From Kibdelosporangium sp. MJ126-NF4 (lineage in GTDB: Bacteria > Actinomycetota > Actinomycetes > Mycobacteriales > Pseudonocardiaceae): a stretch of 64,000 bases of DNA. Positions within the stretch are counted from its first letter, which is position 1. Each line of letters starts with the position of its first letter. Below are positions 51,028 through 59,469 of the stretch, piece after piece. The DNA lies in the NCBI RefSeq assembly GCF_000826545.1, contig NZ_CDME01000002.1, positions 868,001 through 932,000 of the forward strand. Reading direction: 5' to 3'. Both the position numbers and the translations under genes were made by a program. The notes under the pieces are model-generated. The model made no database searches. It was not told where the DNA came from and saw nothing but the letters and a program-made list of their open reading frames with translations.

Positions 51028-51687
51028 GTGCCGCCGGGTAGTGACCGCGTCAGCTCTTTTCGTTCTCTGCTACTGTTAGGCGGCATACAGATTGCCAGCT
51101 TTGTAGTCGGTCTCGCATGCGCAGTCTTAGCTCTGCTTTCGCTCGGCTGGAATGGATCGTCTTTCAGGCTGACCTGCGGTCGAGTCAAGATTGAACTGTT
51201 CACAGGCGTAGTCGACCAGTATGGCGACTTGTTCGTCGTCCCAGTGAACTGGCGTGGCAGAGTGAACTACTCCTATGGATTGGATCACCTTTACTTCGCG
51301 GACCGGTGGTATTGGGAGATGGAGAAGGTCGCAAAGATGTCGATATTAGGTATCCGTGTGCGCAACGTTGGTCGTCTCCCGATTGTGCTTGATAGCTACA
51401 GATTTTATGCAACCTTCCGTCCGTCGATCATCAACTTTTTGCTGTCAAAATGGGAGATCTGGTTGCCCAGGCGGAGGCGGTTAGGTACCGAACCGTATGA
51501 TGACGACATAACTGGACCTGGCTTGCCGGTCAAATTGAAAGTCGCCCCCTATGTGATTGCAGAAGAAATCGCAGCACGAATCACGAGTTTCAACGAACAC
51601 TGCTATGGCAAGGCGCCGTTCCGTGGCGAAATCCTGCTTGGCGACGGCCGGGCATATCGAGGAGGCGAGTGTATCCGCGTGCGTTAG
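51028..51687 (+). CDS. Hypothetical membrane-anchored protein
   Basis: A 219-aa protein from GTG 51028. One N-terminal transmembrane helix, possibly a hairpin (IQIASFVVGLACAVLALLSL), is followed by an ~180-residue beta-rich domain (DQYGDLFVVPVNWRGRVNYS; ILGIRVRNVGRLPIVLDSYR; GEILLGDGRAYRGGECIRV). The layout recalls the membrane-anchored partner at 39995-40609. It is AT-richer than the NACHT gene that follows 118 bases later on the same strand. No known family. A locus accessory by position. Confidence 0.55.
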   Translation: MPPGSDRVSSFRSLLLLGGIQIASFVVGLACAVLALLSLGWNGSSFRLTCGRVKIELFTGVVDQYGDLFVVPVNWRGRVNYSYGLDHLYFADRWYWEMEKVAKMSILGIRVRNVGRLPIVLDSYRFYATFRPSIINFLLSKWEIWLPRRRRLGTEPYDDDITGPGLPVKLKVAPYVIAEEIAARITSFNEHCYGKAPFRGEILLGDGRAYRGGECIRVR

Positions 51688-51804
51688 CAGAGGACAGAGG
51701 TCATTGTGCGGCGTCTACGATCCACATAGCGTATCGGGCCGCGACGGTGGCGCTGGGGGGAGTTAACTAGGGCGTCGGGCCTGCTCACCGGAGGAAGGAG
51801 ACAC

Positions 51805-53799
51805 GTGGGTCCTGGATCTGGGCGCTGGTGGCCGTGGGTGATGCTATTCGCCTTGACTGCGTCGGTGCTTGGGGTTGGGCTCGCTCTCGGTGCGCTCGAC
51901 ACCGGGGACAAGGTTGCCAGCCTTATCAGTTGCCTGGTCGGTGTTGTCACACTGGGTCTAACTTGGGTCACGTCGCGTGTACCCTCCCGGGTTAACGACA
52001 CGCTGGAGACGTCTGCTTTTCAGAGTCTCTCGAAGCAGATGGCTGAGCATGTTCGCCGCGAAGCGACGGGCCGTCATCTATTGTTCCCCGAGCCGTTGAG
52101 AGTGCCGTGGTCGTCGGTCAACGGACCGGCCGCCGCGAGCCCAGATGTCGTCCTCGGCCGTCTATCAGGCGTCCGGCGCACCGCTCTGCACCTGTGCGGA
52201 GACGTGACCACGCTCGCAGACACCGTCGCAGCCTTGCCCGCCCGCCAGGTGGTGATCCTCGGCGACGAAGGTGCAGGCAAAACCTCGACGGCGCTGCTGC
52301 TCGCCCTGCGTCTGATCGACGAGGGCCGAATCCCTCTTCTGATCGACCTGGCCGGGTGGGCCGCGGACCTCGACCGCCTGGACGAATACCTAGTGAGGTG
52401 CTTGAGGTCTGTGCTGCCCGCAGGGCTGTCTGTAGAAGTCGTCCGCGCGGTTGCGTCCCGGCTGGTGGACAGCGAGAAGCTCATTCCTGTGCTCGACGGT
52501 CTGGACGAGATGCCCTCCGGCTTGCGCGAACTCGTGATTAAAGACGTGCAGACCTGGAACCGCCCGTTCGTACTGACCAGCCAACCGCTGGAGTACGAGA
52601 CAGCCGTCCGCGCAGCGGGTGTGACAGCGGCCAGGGCACTAGTCGTGCGCTTGGCTCCCATGCCGGTTCCCGAGATCATCGCGCATTTGACAGCGGGACG
52701 TGCAGACACGGAACGTCGGTGGTCTGACGTGGTGGCACGACTGCACAAACAAGATGGGGGACCGCTCGGCGAAGTGCTGTCGTCGCCTCTTATGAGCGGA
52801 TTAGCCAGAACCGCATACACCCCAAGCGACTCCGACCCTGACGAACTGCTGTCTCTCGACACCGCAGATGCGGTGGAACGCCACCTGATGGACGTCGTAT
52901 ACCGACGGGACGAGCCCCTCACGTGGCTGGCAGGCTTGGCCGGCCACCTCACACGGCTGGAAATGCGGCATATGGACTTGAGCGGCCCATTGACCCCGGC
53001 GGGTTGGGGTCGGCACCGGCGACGCGCCGTGTCCTTTTTGGTTACTGCATGCGCCGGGTGGTTCGCCGCCTTCGACGGTCGCCACATCGATTGGAGCGGC
53101 CCACTTTACGACACGATCGCCGCTATCGCGGCCTGGATAGCCATCCTGGTCGGCTACATGATTCTCCGGCTCGCCTACCGCAGTCGGGCCGATATAGCAA
53201 CCCCATTCCGACTCAAAATAACGATCACCAGAATGCTCCGCGGTGCGGCGAGTGCAGTGGGCTTTGCGACAGTCCTGAACCTCATGGTTCTGTTATCGCC
53301 CAACAACAGTCCAGACCTAAGTGACCCAAGGCTAGTCGCTGGCATCATCACCATCACCCTTCTCATTGCGGTACTCGGCGTCTTCGGGTGGGGAAGCCTC
53401 ACTGAAACTGTAGCCGACAATGAAGTTTCGCAACCGCTCGCCACTCTGCGTCGGGACCGTATAGCTCTAGTAGCCCACTTCCCCCTCCCCATTATCGGTA
53501 CGGCCGCATACTGTGCGACGATAGGAGGATGGACTGAATTTTACGGCACGTTAGTATTGTCCCTTCTTGCATCGACGATTGTGCGCAACCAAGTCCCCGG
53601 CTTAGCTTGGAGCAGGTGGGTTCTGTGGCGCCTGCTACTGTTTCGTCGCATACCAACGCATGACCGCAGTCTCGGCGAGGCACTGGAGGACGCCCGCACA
53701 CGCGGCATACTGCGTGCTTCGGGAACGAGCTACCGCTTCCAGCACGCCAAGATCCACGACTATCTTGCTCGCAGCGAAGGCGCTCTCAGTGATCTGTGA
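51805..53799 (+). CDS. Membrane NACHT-type STAND NTPase
   Basis: A 664-aa protein from GTG 51805, preceded by GGAGGAAGGAG. The N-terminal transmembrane hairpin (residues ~12-55) is shared with the 109-aa protein at 49400. The NACHT ATPase has Walker A ILGDEGAGKTSTA (151-163), IPLLIDLAGW, and Walker B LIPVLDGLDEMPSG. The C-terminal half carries about six further hydrophobic segments (residues ~400-600). It ends with LGEALEDARTRGILRASGTS, then a short FQHAKIHDYLA helix typical of NACHT tails. STAND ATPases of this kind act as sensors and switches in antiphage defence. Membrane perturbation as the output is plausible but unproven. Confidence 0.85.
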   Translation: MGPGSGRWWPWVMLFALTASVLGVGLALGALDTGDKVASLISCLVGVVTLGLTWVTSRVPSRVNDTLETSAFQSLSKQMAEHVRREATGRHLLFPEPLRVPWSSVNGPAAASPDVVLGRLSGVRRTALHLCGDVTTLADTVAALPARQVVILGDEGAGKTSTALLLALRLIDEGRIPLLIDLAGWAADLDRLDEYLVRCLRSVLPAGLSVEVVRAVASRLVDSEKLIPVLDGLDEMPSGLRELVIKDVQTWNRPFVLTSQPLEYETAVRAAGVTAARALVVRLAPMPVPEIIAHLTAGRADTERRWSDVVARLHKQDGGPLGEVLSSPLMSGLARTAYTPSDSDPDELLSLDTADAVERHLMDVVYRRDEPLTWLAGLAGHLTRLEMRHMDLSGPLTPAGWGRHRRRAVSFLVTACAGWFAAFDGRHIDWSGPLYDTIAAIAAWIAILVGYMILRLAYRSRADIATPFRLKITITRMLRGAASAVGFATVLNLMVLLSPNNSPDLSDPRLVAGIITITLLIAVLGVFGWGSLTETVADNEVSQPLATLRRDRIALVAHFPLPIIGTAAYCATIGGWTEFYGTLVLSLLASTIVRNQVPGLAWSRWVLWRLLLFRRIPTHDRSLGEALEDARTRGILRASGTSYRFQHAKIHDYLARSEGALSDL

Positions 53800-53906
53800 C
53801 ACCGGGGCGGCGATCGGCCACCTGGGCATTTCGCGGACATTCCGTACGAACCGAAGCGGAAGAAGGATGTCGACGGCGGTAAGGCCGCAGCGTAGAAACC
53901 GTAAAA

Positions 53907-53938
53907 GGTAGGGGATCGAATCGTGTCGATCCCCTACC
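53907..53938. terminator. Bidirectional terminator-like hairpin
   Basis: GGTAGGGGATCGA (53907-53919) pairs perfectly with TCGATCCCCTACC (53926-53938) around a 6-base loop. It lies between the converging NACHT and tyrosine recombinase genes, two bases before the recombinase stop. A 13-bp perfect stem strongly suggests a terminator; a recombination site is the alternative. Confidence 0.75.
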
Positions 53939-53940
53939 GA

Positions 53941-54951
53941 CTAGTGGTCAGGTTGTGCCAGTGGATGTGGTTCACCGGTGAGTGCGGCCAATGCGGTTGC
54001 GACTTCGTGCACATCGGCTCGGACATATGTCGAAGTCGTTCCGGCGTCGGTTTTGCTGTTGTGGCCAGCGAAGGCGCGAGCGGTGGCGTAGCCGAAGTTG
54101 CGCTCGACCCAGGTGAGCGTGGTATGTCGCAGCCAGTGAGTGGTGACTTGCTGGGTGGCGACCCAAGGAAGATGTCGTCCGATGCGTTGCCAAAGGTGGT
54201 CGTAGCGTCGCGCGGTGATCGGCTGGCCGGTGCGGTAGCGCAACAGCCGGCAGCCGCCACCGCCGCGTTCTTGGTCGTGGCGAACCAAAGCTCGGACGAG
54301 TGTGGGGGATACGGGCTGCCAGCGGACAGTCTCGCCCTTCTCTCGCAGGCGTACGAGGCATTGTTCGCGATCGAGGTCGTCTGGTGTGAGGGCGAGTGCT
54401 CCGCCGCGACGGCAGGCTGTTTCGGTGTGGAGGCGGAGCAGGAGGGTGTCGAGGTCGGGATCGTTGCCGGTGATGCTGGCGGTGTGGTTGATTTCGGCGA
54501 GTCGGTGGGCGGGAAGTGCGCGGCGTGGGCTGGCGAGGCGTCGGGGTTTGTGGACTCGGGCGGCGGGGTTGTTGGGTTGGGTGATGAGTTGGTCGGTGAC
54601 GGCGTGGCGGTAGAGGCAGCGGAGTGAGCCGATGAGGTGCTCGGTCGCGGTCCGGCCGCCGCGGGAGTTCCTGCGGACCACGACGTGCGGTTTGAACTGC
54701 TCGGCGAGCTGCATGATTTCCAGAGACGTGGGCTCGTCGACGCGTCGGTCTCCCCACACGTCGACTACTCGGCGCCAATATGTGGCGTATACCCGTCGGG
54801 TGCTTGCTGGCACGGCTTCGGAGACGTGCTGGACGTAGTCGCGAATCGTGGGCATCCGTTGAGGTGACGTGGGCGTGTCCAGGAGTTGTTCGGCGCTGAT
54901 GCCGAGCCGCGCTAGGAGAAGGCGGACGGCCTCAAGGTCGGTGGCTGTCAT
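53941..54951 (-). CDS. Tyrosine recombinase (cassette 2)
   Basis: A 336-aa integrase, paralogue of the one at 19917-20996. Catalytic residues are RLHTETACRRGGAL (Arg), HWLRHT (His272, Arg275), AFAGHNSKTD (His297) and STYVRA (Tyr309). Long identical blocks with cassette 1 (for example RLREKGETVRWQPVSPTL versus FLREKGETVRWQPVSPTL) show recent common ancestry. The region between the catalytic His and Tyr and the termini diverge. It overlaps the AbrB-like gene by four bases. Probably active. It may be the integrase of a separate element or part of a conserved regulator-recombinase pair. Confidence 0.9.
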   Translation of the reverse strand: MTATDLEAVRLLLARLGISAEQLLDTPTSPQRMPTIRDYVQHVSEAVPASTRRVYATYWRRVVDVWGDRRVDEPTSLEIMQLAEQFKPHVVVRRNSRGGRTATEHLIGSLRCLYRHAVTDQLITQPNNPAARVHKPRRLASPRRALPAHRLAEINHTASITGNDPDLDTLLLRLHTETACRRGGALALTPDDLDREQCLVRLREKGETVRWQPVSPTLVRALVRHDQERGGGGCRLLRYRTGQPITARRYDHLWQRIGRHLPWVATQQVTTHWLRHTTLTWVERNFGYATARAFAGHNSKTDAGTTSTYVRADVHEVATALAALTGEPHPLAQPDH

Positions 54952-55421
54952 GAGGGTGCACCGGTGAGTTGTGCTGTGTGGTGGTCGAGCAGGATCTTGT
55001 CCAGTGTGGATGCGGGATACACGGCGAGCATCCGGTGTGTCGGACTGGCGATGACGAGCAGTCGGGCTCCGGCTTCGAGTCGGGTGGCGTGTCGTGCCGC
55101 GGCGGGGAGGCGAAGGTGTCCTTCGCGGGTGAGGTGATGAGGTCCGGCGCCGGTTGTGACGATGATGATGTCGCGGTGCACTGTGATCGAGATCGTTCGG
55201 CCGGGAAGCCAGCCGAGTGCTCGCAGGGCTGACCGGTCGGCGAGTCGGCCGCGGCGGTCGATGGTCGTGGTGGCGTAGTGGTTGGTGGTGGCTGCTGGGT
55301 GTGTGTGGAGTTCGGCGACTGGCAGGCCGGTGGGGTTCGGGTTGTGTTTTGCTGGGTGCTGCTTGGAGATCGCGGTGAGGCAGTCTTGTAGTGACCGCGG
55401 GCGTGCTCGGGTGTCAGCCAT
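54948..55421 (-). CDS. AbrB/MazE-like DNA-binding protein (cassette 2)
   Basis: A 157-aa protein. Key segments are TTIDRRGRLADRSALRALGW, PGRTISITVHRDIIIVTT, and LRLPAAARHATRLEAGARLL, with the strand-turn form of AbrB/SpoVT domains and the same layout as the cassette 1 protein (YxxGRIxxxGRxADRxxxxALGW). ATG 55421 overlaps the upstream methyltransferase-like gene by 8 bases, and its stop overlaps the recombinase start (ATGA). Probably a transcription regulator of this gene set, or an antitoxin-like factor; a toxin gene is not visible. Confidence 0.7.
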   Translation of the reverse strand: MADTRARPRSLQDCLTAISKQHPAKHNPNPTGLPVAELHTHPAATTNHYATTTIDRRGRLADRSALRALGWLPGRTISITVHRDIIIVTTGAGPHHLTREGHLRLPAAARHATRLEAGARLLVIASPTHRMLAVYPASTLDKILLDHHTAQLTGAPS

Positions 55422-56274
55422 GTGCCCGCTCGTTTCTGGTGCTGATGTACTGGGCTTGGCCGATCTCGCGAGGGTCGGCTGTCAACGCGGACGCTGACGT
55501 GTCGGGCGCGCGCAAGACCAGCACTGTGTGGTGGGCGGCTGCAGCGACCGGCGTGCTGAGTGGGCGAGCAGCATGGTCGACAGCGGATTCGTGGTGGAGT
55601 ACTCGCGTGCCGCGGATGCGTGCGGTTAGCGCGATGCACCGATCGACCAGGATCAGCCCGCGCGCTTCAGCGGCTGCCGCCGCGACGCTGGCCAGGTCGA
55701 TCAGTGTCCCGTCCGGCGCTCGGTGCGAACGCACGACGAGGACGGCGTGGCCGCCTGGGCGTAGTAGCGATGCGATGGTTCTGGTGTAGTCGGAGTCCGG
55801 ACTGAGACTGGTGCCGAGGTCGGTGGTGCGGATGGTGGTCAGGACGAGGTCGGCTCGGTGGTGGAGTCCTGCGGTGTGGACGGTCGTGGTGGGATGGTCG
55901 CGGCGGTGGATGACGGTTCCGTCGTGCCATGCGCCGCTGCGTTTGGCTGCGGTGACGTTTGCACGGGCCGTACGCCACCACTGCGGGCTGGTCGTGATGC
56001 CGGCGGCGTGGCGGTTCGCGCGGAGGGCTTCGACGAGTACGACGCCGAAACCGCAGTCGGGGTCGATGACGAGGGCGCCGGGGGTGCTGTAGTGCTTGAT
56101 CGCGTGCTCGGCGATTGCGGGCGGGGTCGCCCAGGTGTCCTGGTGGGATTCCGGGGCGTAACCACGAGTGCGAAGTTGGCGTGCTGTGGAGTGTTGGCCG
56201 GTGGGCCACACTGACTGGTTCGCGTACGAGTGAGCCTGTGTCCAGGGCGCTCGATTCCGGTCGTTGAGGGTCAT
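55414..56274 (-). CDS. DNA-methyltransferase-like protein with lost catalytic motif
   Basis: A 286-aa protein with the fold of an amino-type DNA methylase: SAM-binding motif I VIDPDCGFGVVLVEALRANR, an acidic strand, and LLRPGGHAVLVVRSH. At the position of the catalytic (D/N/S)PP(Y/W) motif it reads ADLVLTTIRTTDLGTS, so the methyl-transfer motif is missing. It may therefore be an inactive methylase or a binding protein. It overlaps the next upstream gene (ATGA) and the AbrB gene, so four genes are tightly coupled. Similar paired methylase-like genes occur in actinomycete elements. Confidence 0.7.
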   Translation of the reverse strand: MTLNDRNRAPWTQAHSYANQSVWPTGQHSTARQLRTRGYAPESHQDTWATPPAIAEHAIKHYSTPGALVIDPDCGFGVVLVEALRANRHAAGITTSPQWWRTARANVTAAKRSGAWHDGTVIHRRDHPTTTVHTAGLHHRADLVLTTIRTTDLGTSLSPDSDYTRTIASLLRPGGHAVLVVRSHRAPDGTLIDLASVAAAAAEARGLILVDRCIALTARIRGTRVLHHESAVDHAARPLSTPVAAAAHHTVLVLRAPDTSASALTADPREIGQAQYISTRNERAHG

Positions 56275-56990
56275 GCGCGGCCGTCCTCGGCGACAGTCGC
56301 GTCTGTGGTGGTGTTGCTGAAGATGTGCAGGTCGGCATGAACCCGTGCGTGAACCGCCGGTGGCGCCGATATGCCGCTGTCGCGTTGTTCGATCGGAGCT
56401 TGTAGCACCGCGATGCGGTCGAGGTACTTCAATCCGTCTCTGTGCGCTGCCTGGACGAGTGCATTGGCAGGGTCATGAAACCGTGCGGGGGTGCGCTGGC
56501 CATGAGTGAGGACCGCGAGGATGCCGTCCGGGACCAGCGACGAACTCCATGCGCTGGGGCGCATGGCCATGACTGACCTCGGCTCGGCTGCGGTGATGAT
56601 GGCGTTGAACAGTTCGATGTCGGCTGCTGGCGTGATGTGGCAGGCGGACTCGTAGGGCGTGGCGAGTCCGGTTTGGACTCCTCGGCCGAGCCGGACGATG
56701 GGCCAGACAGCTTCGAAGAGGCCAGCGTAGGGGCCGAGACGACGTGGTGTCGGTGTGGCAGCGGGACCGGGTGCAATCAGAAGGACGCGGTCGCCTGGGC
56801 TGGAGTACGTGGTGACGATCTTGACTACTGCGTTGAGCAGCCAGTCGGCGAGAACACCGGTTCCAGGACTCGGGATCTCCTGGGCACACGGCCATACAGA
56901 GGTGAACCTTTTCCGCCGTGGCACGTCGTGGCGCGGGACGCGGCGGCGTCGCCCCGTGGTGGGCGTGGCTTTGCGTGTTGGGTGTGCCAT
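56271..56990 (-). CDS. Second methyltransferase-like protein of cassette 2
   Basis: A 239-aa protein from ATG 56990, with AGGAG seven bases upstream. The N-terminal tail is basic (PTTGRRRRVPRHDVPRRKR). The core has TSVWPCAQEIPSPGTGVLAD, then TTYSSPGDRVLLIAPGPAAT, which aligns with the SAM-binding region of DNA methylases but has lost the DPxxGxG motif. Later LFNAIITAAEPRSVMA and LVPDGILAVLTHGQRTP match the remaining Rossmann strands. No catalytic motif is seen, so it is probably non-catalytic. It is the first gene of the cassette. It and its neighbour may form a heterodimer; that is inference. Confidence 0.55.
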   Translation of the reverse strand: MAHPTRKATPTTGRRRRVPRHDVPRRKRFTSVWPCAQEIPSPGTGVLADWLLNAVVKIVTTYSSPGDRVLLIAPGPAATPTPRRLGPYAGLFEAVWPIVRLGRGVQTGLATPYESACHITPAADIELFNAIITAAEPRSVMAMRPSAWSSSLVPDGILAVLTHGQRTPARFHDPANALVQAAHRDGLKYLDRIAVLQAPIEQRDSGISAPPAVHARVHADLHIFSNTTTDATVAEDGRA

Positions 56991-57196
56991 CGAGGACTCC
57001 TGGGTGGTGAGGTCGTAACTCACCCGTGAAGTCCTGTTTGGCGTGTCCGGTTTGGACAAGGCCGCCGGAGAACGTGGCTAGTCGATCCGACGGTCTGCGT
57101 CGGGACGCAGACTCTGCTGGTGAAAGGGCGGAGACCGGACTTGGACTCGCGTAGTGCGTCCAGTCCGGTCGGCCTCGGTCGTTGTTGTTCCGCTGG

Positions 57197-57679
57197 TCAG
57201 TCGCGCTTGGCGCCCTCGGGCCAGAGGACTGTCACGGGGATGTCGCGTTGTTGGGCGGCGTTGACGACGTCGGCGGTGCCGCCGTGTCCGCCGGAGGGGC
57301 CGCCGTCCCAGATGGCGATCATGGTGTCGACGGTGGAGAGGACGTGTTCGGAGGCGGCCATGTAGGCGTCGCGGTTGGATTCGGCGAACGGCATGGTGTG
57401 CACGGCGGAGGCTTTGCCGAGGAGTTGGTCGAACTGGGCTTTGTTGTGTGGTTTGACTTTGCGGTTGCGGTAGTCGGCGGCGGGCAGGACGACCTCGATG
57501 CGTCCGCCGAGCTCGAGAATGACTTGGGCGAAGACCTGGTCGGCGCCGCGGGCCAGGCAGGTGACGCCGATCAACTCGGTCGCGGGGTGTTCGGCGAGGG
57601 TGGTTCGCAGGCTGTCGGCGACGAGTGTTTCTGTGTCGGGGGTGAGGTTGGAATGGCCGGTGATTCCGATGTGCGGCAC
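57197..57679 (-). CDS. SLOG-type Rossmann-fold nucleotide-binding protein
   Basis: A 160-aa protein from GTG 57679. Features are MPHIGITGHSNL (glycine-rich strand-turn), LIGVTCLARGADQVFAQVIL, VVLPAADYRNRK, MPFAESNRDAYMAASEHVLS, MIAIWDGGPSGGHGGTADVV and PVTVLWPEG. These match the SLOG superfamily (relatives of LOG/DprA) that bind nucleotides or nucleotide-derived signals. Many SLOG proteins sense signals in conflict systems. It lies 10 bases downstream of the HTH-TPR regulator on the same strand, so they are one operon. It may supply or sense the regulator's ligand; the ligand is unknown. Confidence 0.7.
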   Translation of the reverse strand: MPHIGITGHSNLTPDTETLVADSLRTTLAEHPATELIGVTCLARGADQVFAQVILELGGRIEVVLPAADYRNRKVKPHNKAQFDQLLGKASAVHTMPFAESNRDAYMAASEHVLSTVDTMIAIWDGGPSGGHGGTADVVNAAQQRDIPVTVLWPEGAKRD

Positions 57680-57689
57680 TGCGGTCCCT

Positions 57690-59120
57690 TCAGGTGTTGC
57701 TGTGTGCGATGGTCAGGTCTGCGATAGCGGTGCGGACGGCTTTGATGGTGGGCAGGGTGGCGAACTGCGCGGTCTCGTGGTGGAAGTCGCGAAGTTTCGT
57801 CCCGACCCGGCCGTTGGCCCACGTCGACGCGATCGGGAGGGCCGCGCTGACCAGTTCGGACGCTCGGTCGGGGTCTCGTGTGATCAGGTGGGTGCGGGCG
57901 AGGCTGATGAGGTCGAACACGCGGTTGCGGGGACGACCGGAGTCCCGGAGACGCAGGGCCTGTTCGATGTAGGTCTGCGCTTGGCGCGCGTATTTGGGGT
58001 CGTGCTGGGCCAGGTCGCGGTACCGCGCGCCGATGACTCCCGCGAGCTCGGCGGCGTCGAGGCTGCGGGCTGAGGGCGTGCGCGCATCGGCGTCGCGCGT
58101 GCCTTCGGCGTGGTAATCCTCGGCGAGCCGCACCGTGCGGTGGAACGCGCGAGCGTCGCCTTTCTGGGCGTAGGCCCAGCCTTCGCGGGTGGCCAGGACC
58201 GCGCGCAGGCGCGGGGTGGCGGTGCGGCGGGTGGCGTACTGGGCGAGTTGGACGACGTCGAGGCCGTCGTCGGGGCGGTGGAGGTCGAAGCATTGACGGG
58301 CCAGTGAGGCGAGCGCGACCGCGGCGAGGGCGTCGTCGCCCGCGACGTGAGCGAGTTCGGCGGCTAGTACGAAGTACCGTTGGGCGTGCCGGTGCTGGCC
58401 GGCGTCCCAGGCCATGGACGCGACGATGTCGGCCAGTTCGGCTCCGACGCGGAACGCGCGCAGGGTTTCAGGAGTGTCCTGGGGAGCCTGTTTCAGGCGT
58501 TGCGTGTGGCTGTTGAGCTGTGCGACCACGGCACGACGGGCGAGTGTGTTCTTCTTGGAATGCCATGCCCGCAGGTCGCTGACCAATTGCTCCGCGGAGT
58601 CCAGTTCGGGCGGAGCAAACACGGTCCGTTCATTGGTCGAGAATGCGTATACCGGCCTTAGGAGTGGTTCCAAGGCAGAGTTCAGTGACGTGCCGGTGAG
58701 TGTGGCGGTCGCGGCGAGAATCGTCCGGCGGTTCGGCGGCATGAGGTCCTCGTCGGTGATGAGTGTTGTTCGTTCAATCACTGATCGGGCGTCCCACGAA
58801 CCCGAGACCTTGAGCTGGTTGGGTGTGGTGTTCAGGTCTGCGTGTCGCCGCCGGGGTCGATGGAAGCCGAGCGATGCGTCGTCTGAGACACCGAGGACGT
58901 GCCGCAATCCGGCGCGGTATGCCGCGCTGGGCCAACGGACCACGCCGCGCTCCAGCTTGGCGATGTAGTGCGCGTCCAGTGCGTGGCATTTGCCAGTTGA
59001 TTTCCACAGCCAGATGTTCACGGCCTCGGCTACCTCGGCACGCGACGCGTGCTCGCCGGGCGCGCTTGCGGACGGTAGTCGCTTACGTGCTGCCTGAAGC
59101 AGGGTGTTCGCCTCCGTCAT
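57690..59120 (-). CDS. XRE-type HTH regulator with TPR domain
   Basis: A 476-aa protein. The N-terminal DNA-binding region (SRAEVAEAVNIWLWK; HYIAKLERGVVRWPSAAYRA) is an XRE HTH. A ~340-residue helical TPR domain follows (FVLAAELAHVAGDDALAAVA; AVLATREGWAYAQKGDARAF). This plan is common in Streptomyces and relatives for developmental and metabolite regulators. It is divergent from the peptide cluster starting at 59304, and the short space between carries paired ACCTCGTGG repeats. It likely controls the peptide cluster and perhaps the SLOG gene downstream. Confidence 0.75.
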   Translation of the reverse strand: MTEANTLLQAARKRLPSASAPGEHASRAEVAEAVNIWLWKSTGKCHALDAHYIAKLERGVVRWPSAAYRAGLRHVLGVSDDASLGFHRPRRRHADLNTTPNQLKVSGSWDARSVIERTTLITDEDLMPPNRRTILAATATLTGTSLNSALEPLLRPVYAFSTNERTVFAPPELDSAEQLVSDLRAWHSKKNTLARRAVVAQLNSHTQRLKQAPQDTPETLRAFRVGAELADIVASMAWDAGQHRHAQRYFVLAAELAHVAGDDALAAVALASLARQCFDLHRPDDGLDVVQLAQYATRRTATPRLRAVLATREGWAYAQKGDARAFHRTVRLAEDYHAEGTRDADARTPSARSLDAAELAGVIGARYRDLAQHDPKYARQAQTYIEQALRLRDSGRPRNRVFDLISLARTHLITRDPDRASELVSAALPIASTWANGRVGTKLRDFHHETAQFATLPTIKAVRTAIADLTIAHSNT

Positions 59121-59224
59121 GACCCCTCCCGACGATGCGGAGTGTAGTCAAGCCTGATCGGCAGGTCAGCACACGAGAGCATCTGCCCCAACAATCCCCG
59201 ACCTGCCCCTTGGGCTGGCGTTCT

Positions 59225-59254
59225 ACCTCGTGGCTATGTGAGAAAACCTCGTGG
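59225..59254. promoter_or_regulatory. Paired 9-bp direct repeat in the divergent promoter region
   Basis: ACCTCGTGG occurs at 59225 and 59246, exactly 21 bases apart (two helical turns), between the HTH-TPR regulator and the precursor peptide. Spacing fits side-by-side binding by one regulator. The 9-mer also occurs elsewhere in coding DNA, so only the pairing is informative. Confidence 0.35.
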
Positions 59255-59303
59255 GTACGCGTACGGACAGTGCGCAAACGGCTGATCGTTGGAGGTGATG
59301 TGC

Positions 59304-59420
59304 ATGATTGACAATTTTGACGACGTTTTCGAAGGCGTCGCGTCGATGGATGTCCAGGCTCGCGAATACTACAAGATTGACGGTGACTCGGATGTGCGGC
59401 GCAAATACGACGAAATCTGA
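59304..59420 (+). CDS. Short peptide, candidate RiPP precursor (38 aa)
   Basis: Starts at ATG 59304 with GGAGG eight bases upstream; an ATG at 59298 is too close to the site. It reads MIDNFDDVFEGVASM, then DVQAREYYKIDGDSDVRR and ends KYDEI. The acidic N-terminal half and Tyr/Lys/Asp-rich C-terminal half suit a leader and core. It is followed 49 bases later by an asparagine-synthetase-like gene and then a GNAT gene. No Cys, so not a lanthipeptide. Two Lys and several Asp/Glu could be joined by isopeptide bonds. Peptide status is inferred from position and ribosome site. Confidence 0.6.
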   Translation: MIDNFDDVFEGVASMDVQAREYYKIDGDSDVRRKYDEI

Positions 59421-59469
59421 TTGATTTCGCCGGGTCGCTGATTGCGGACATGTTCGTTAGGGAGTCGAC

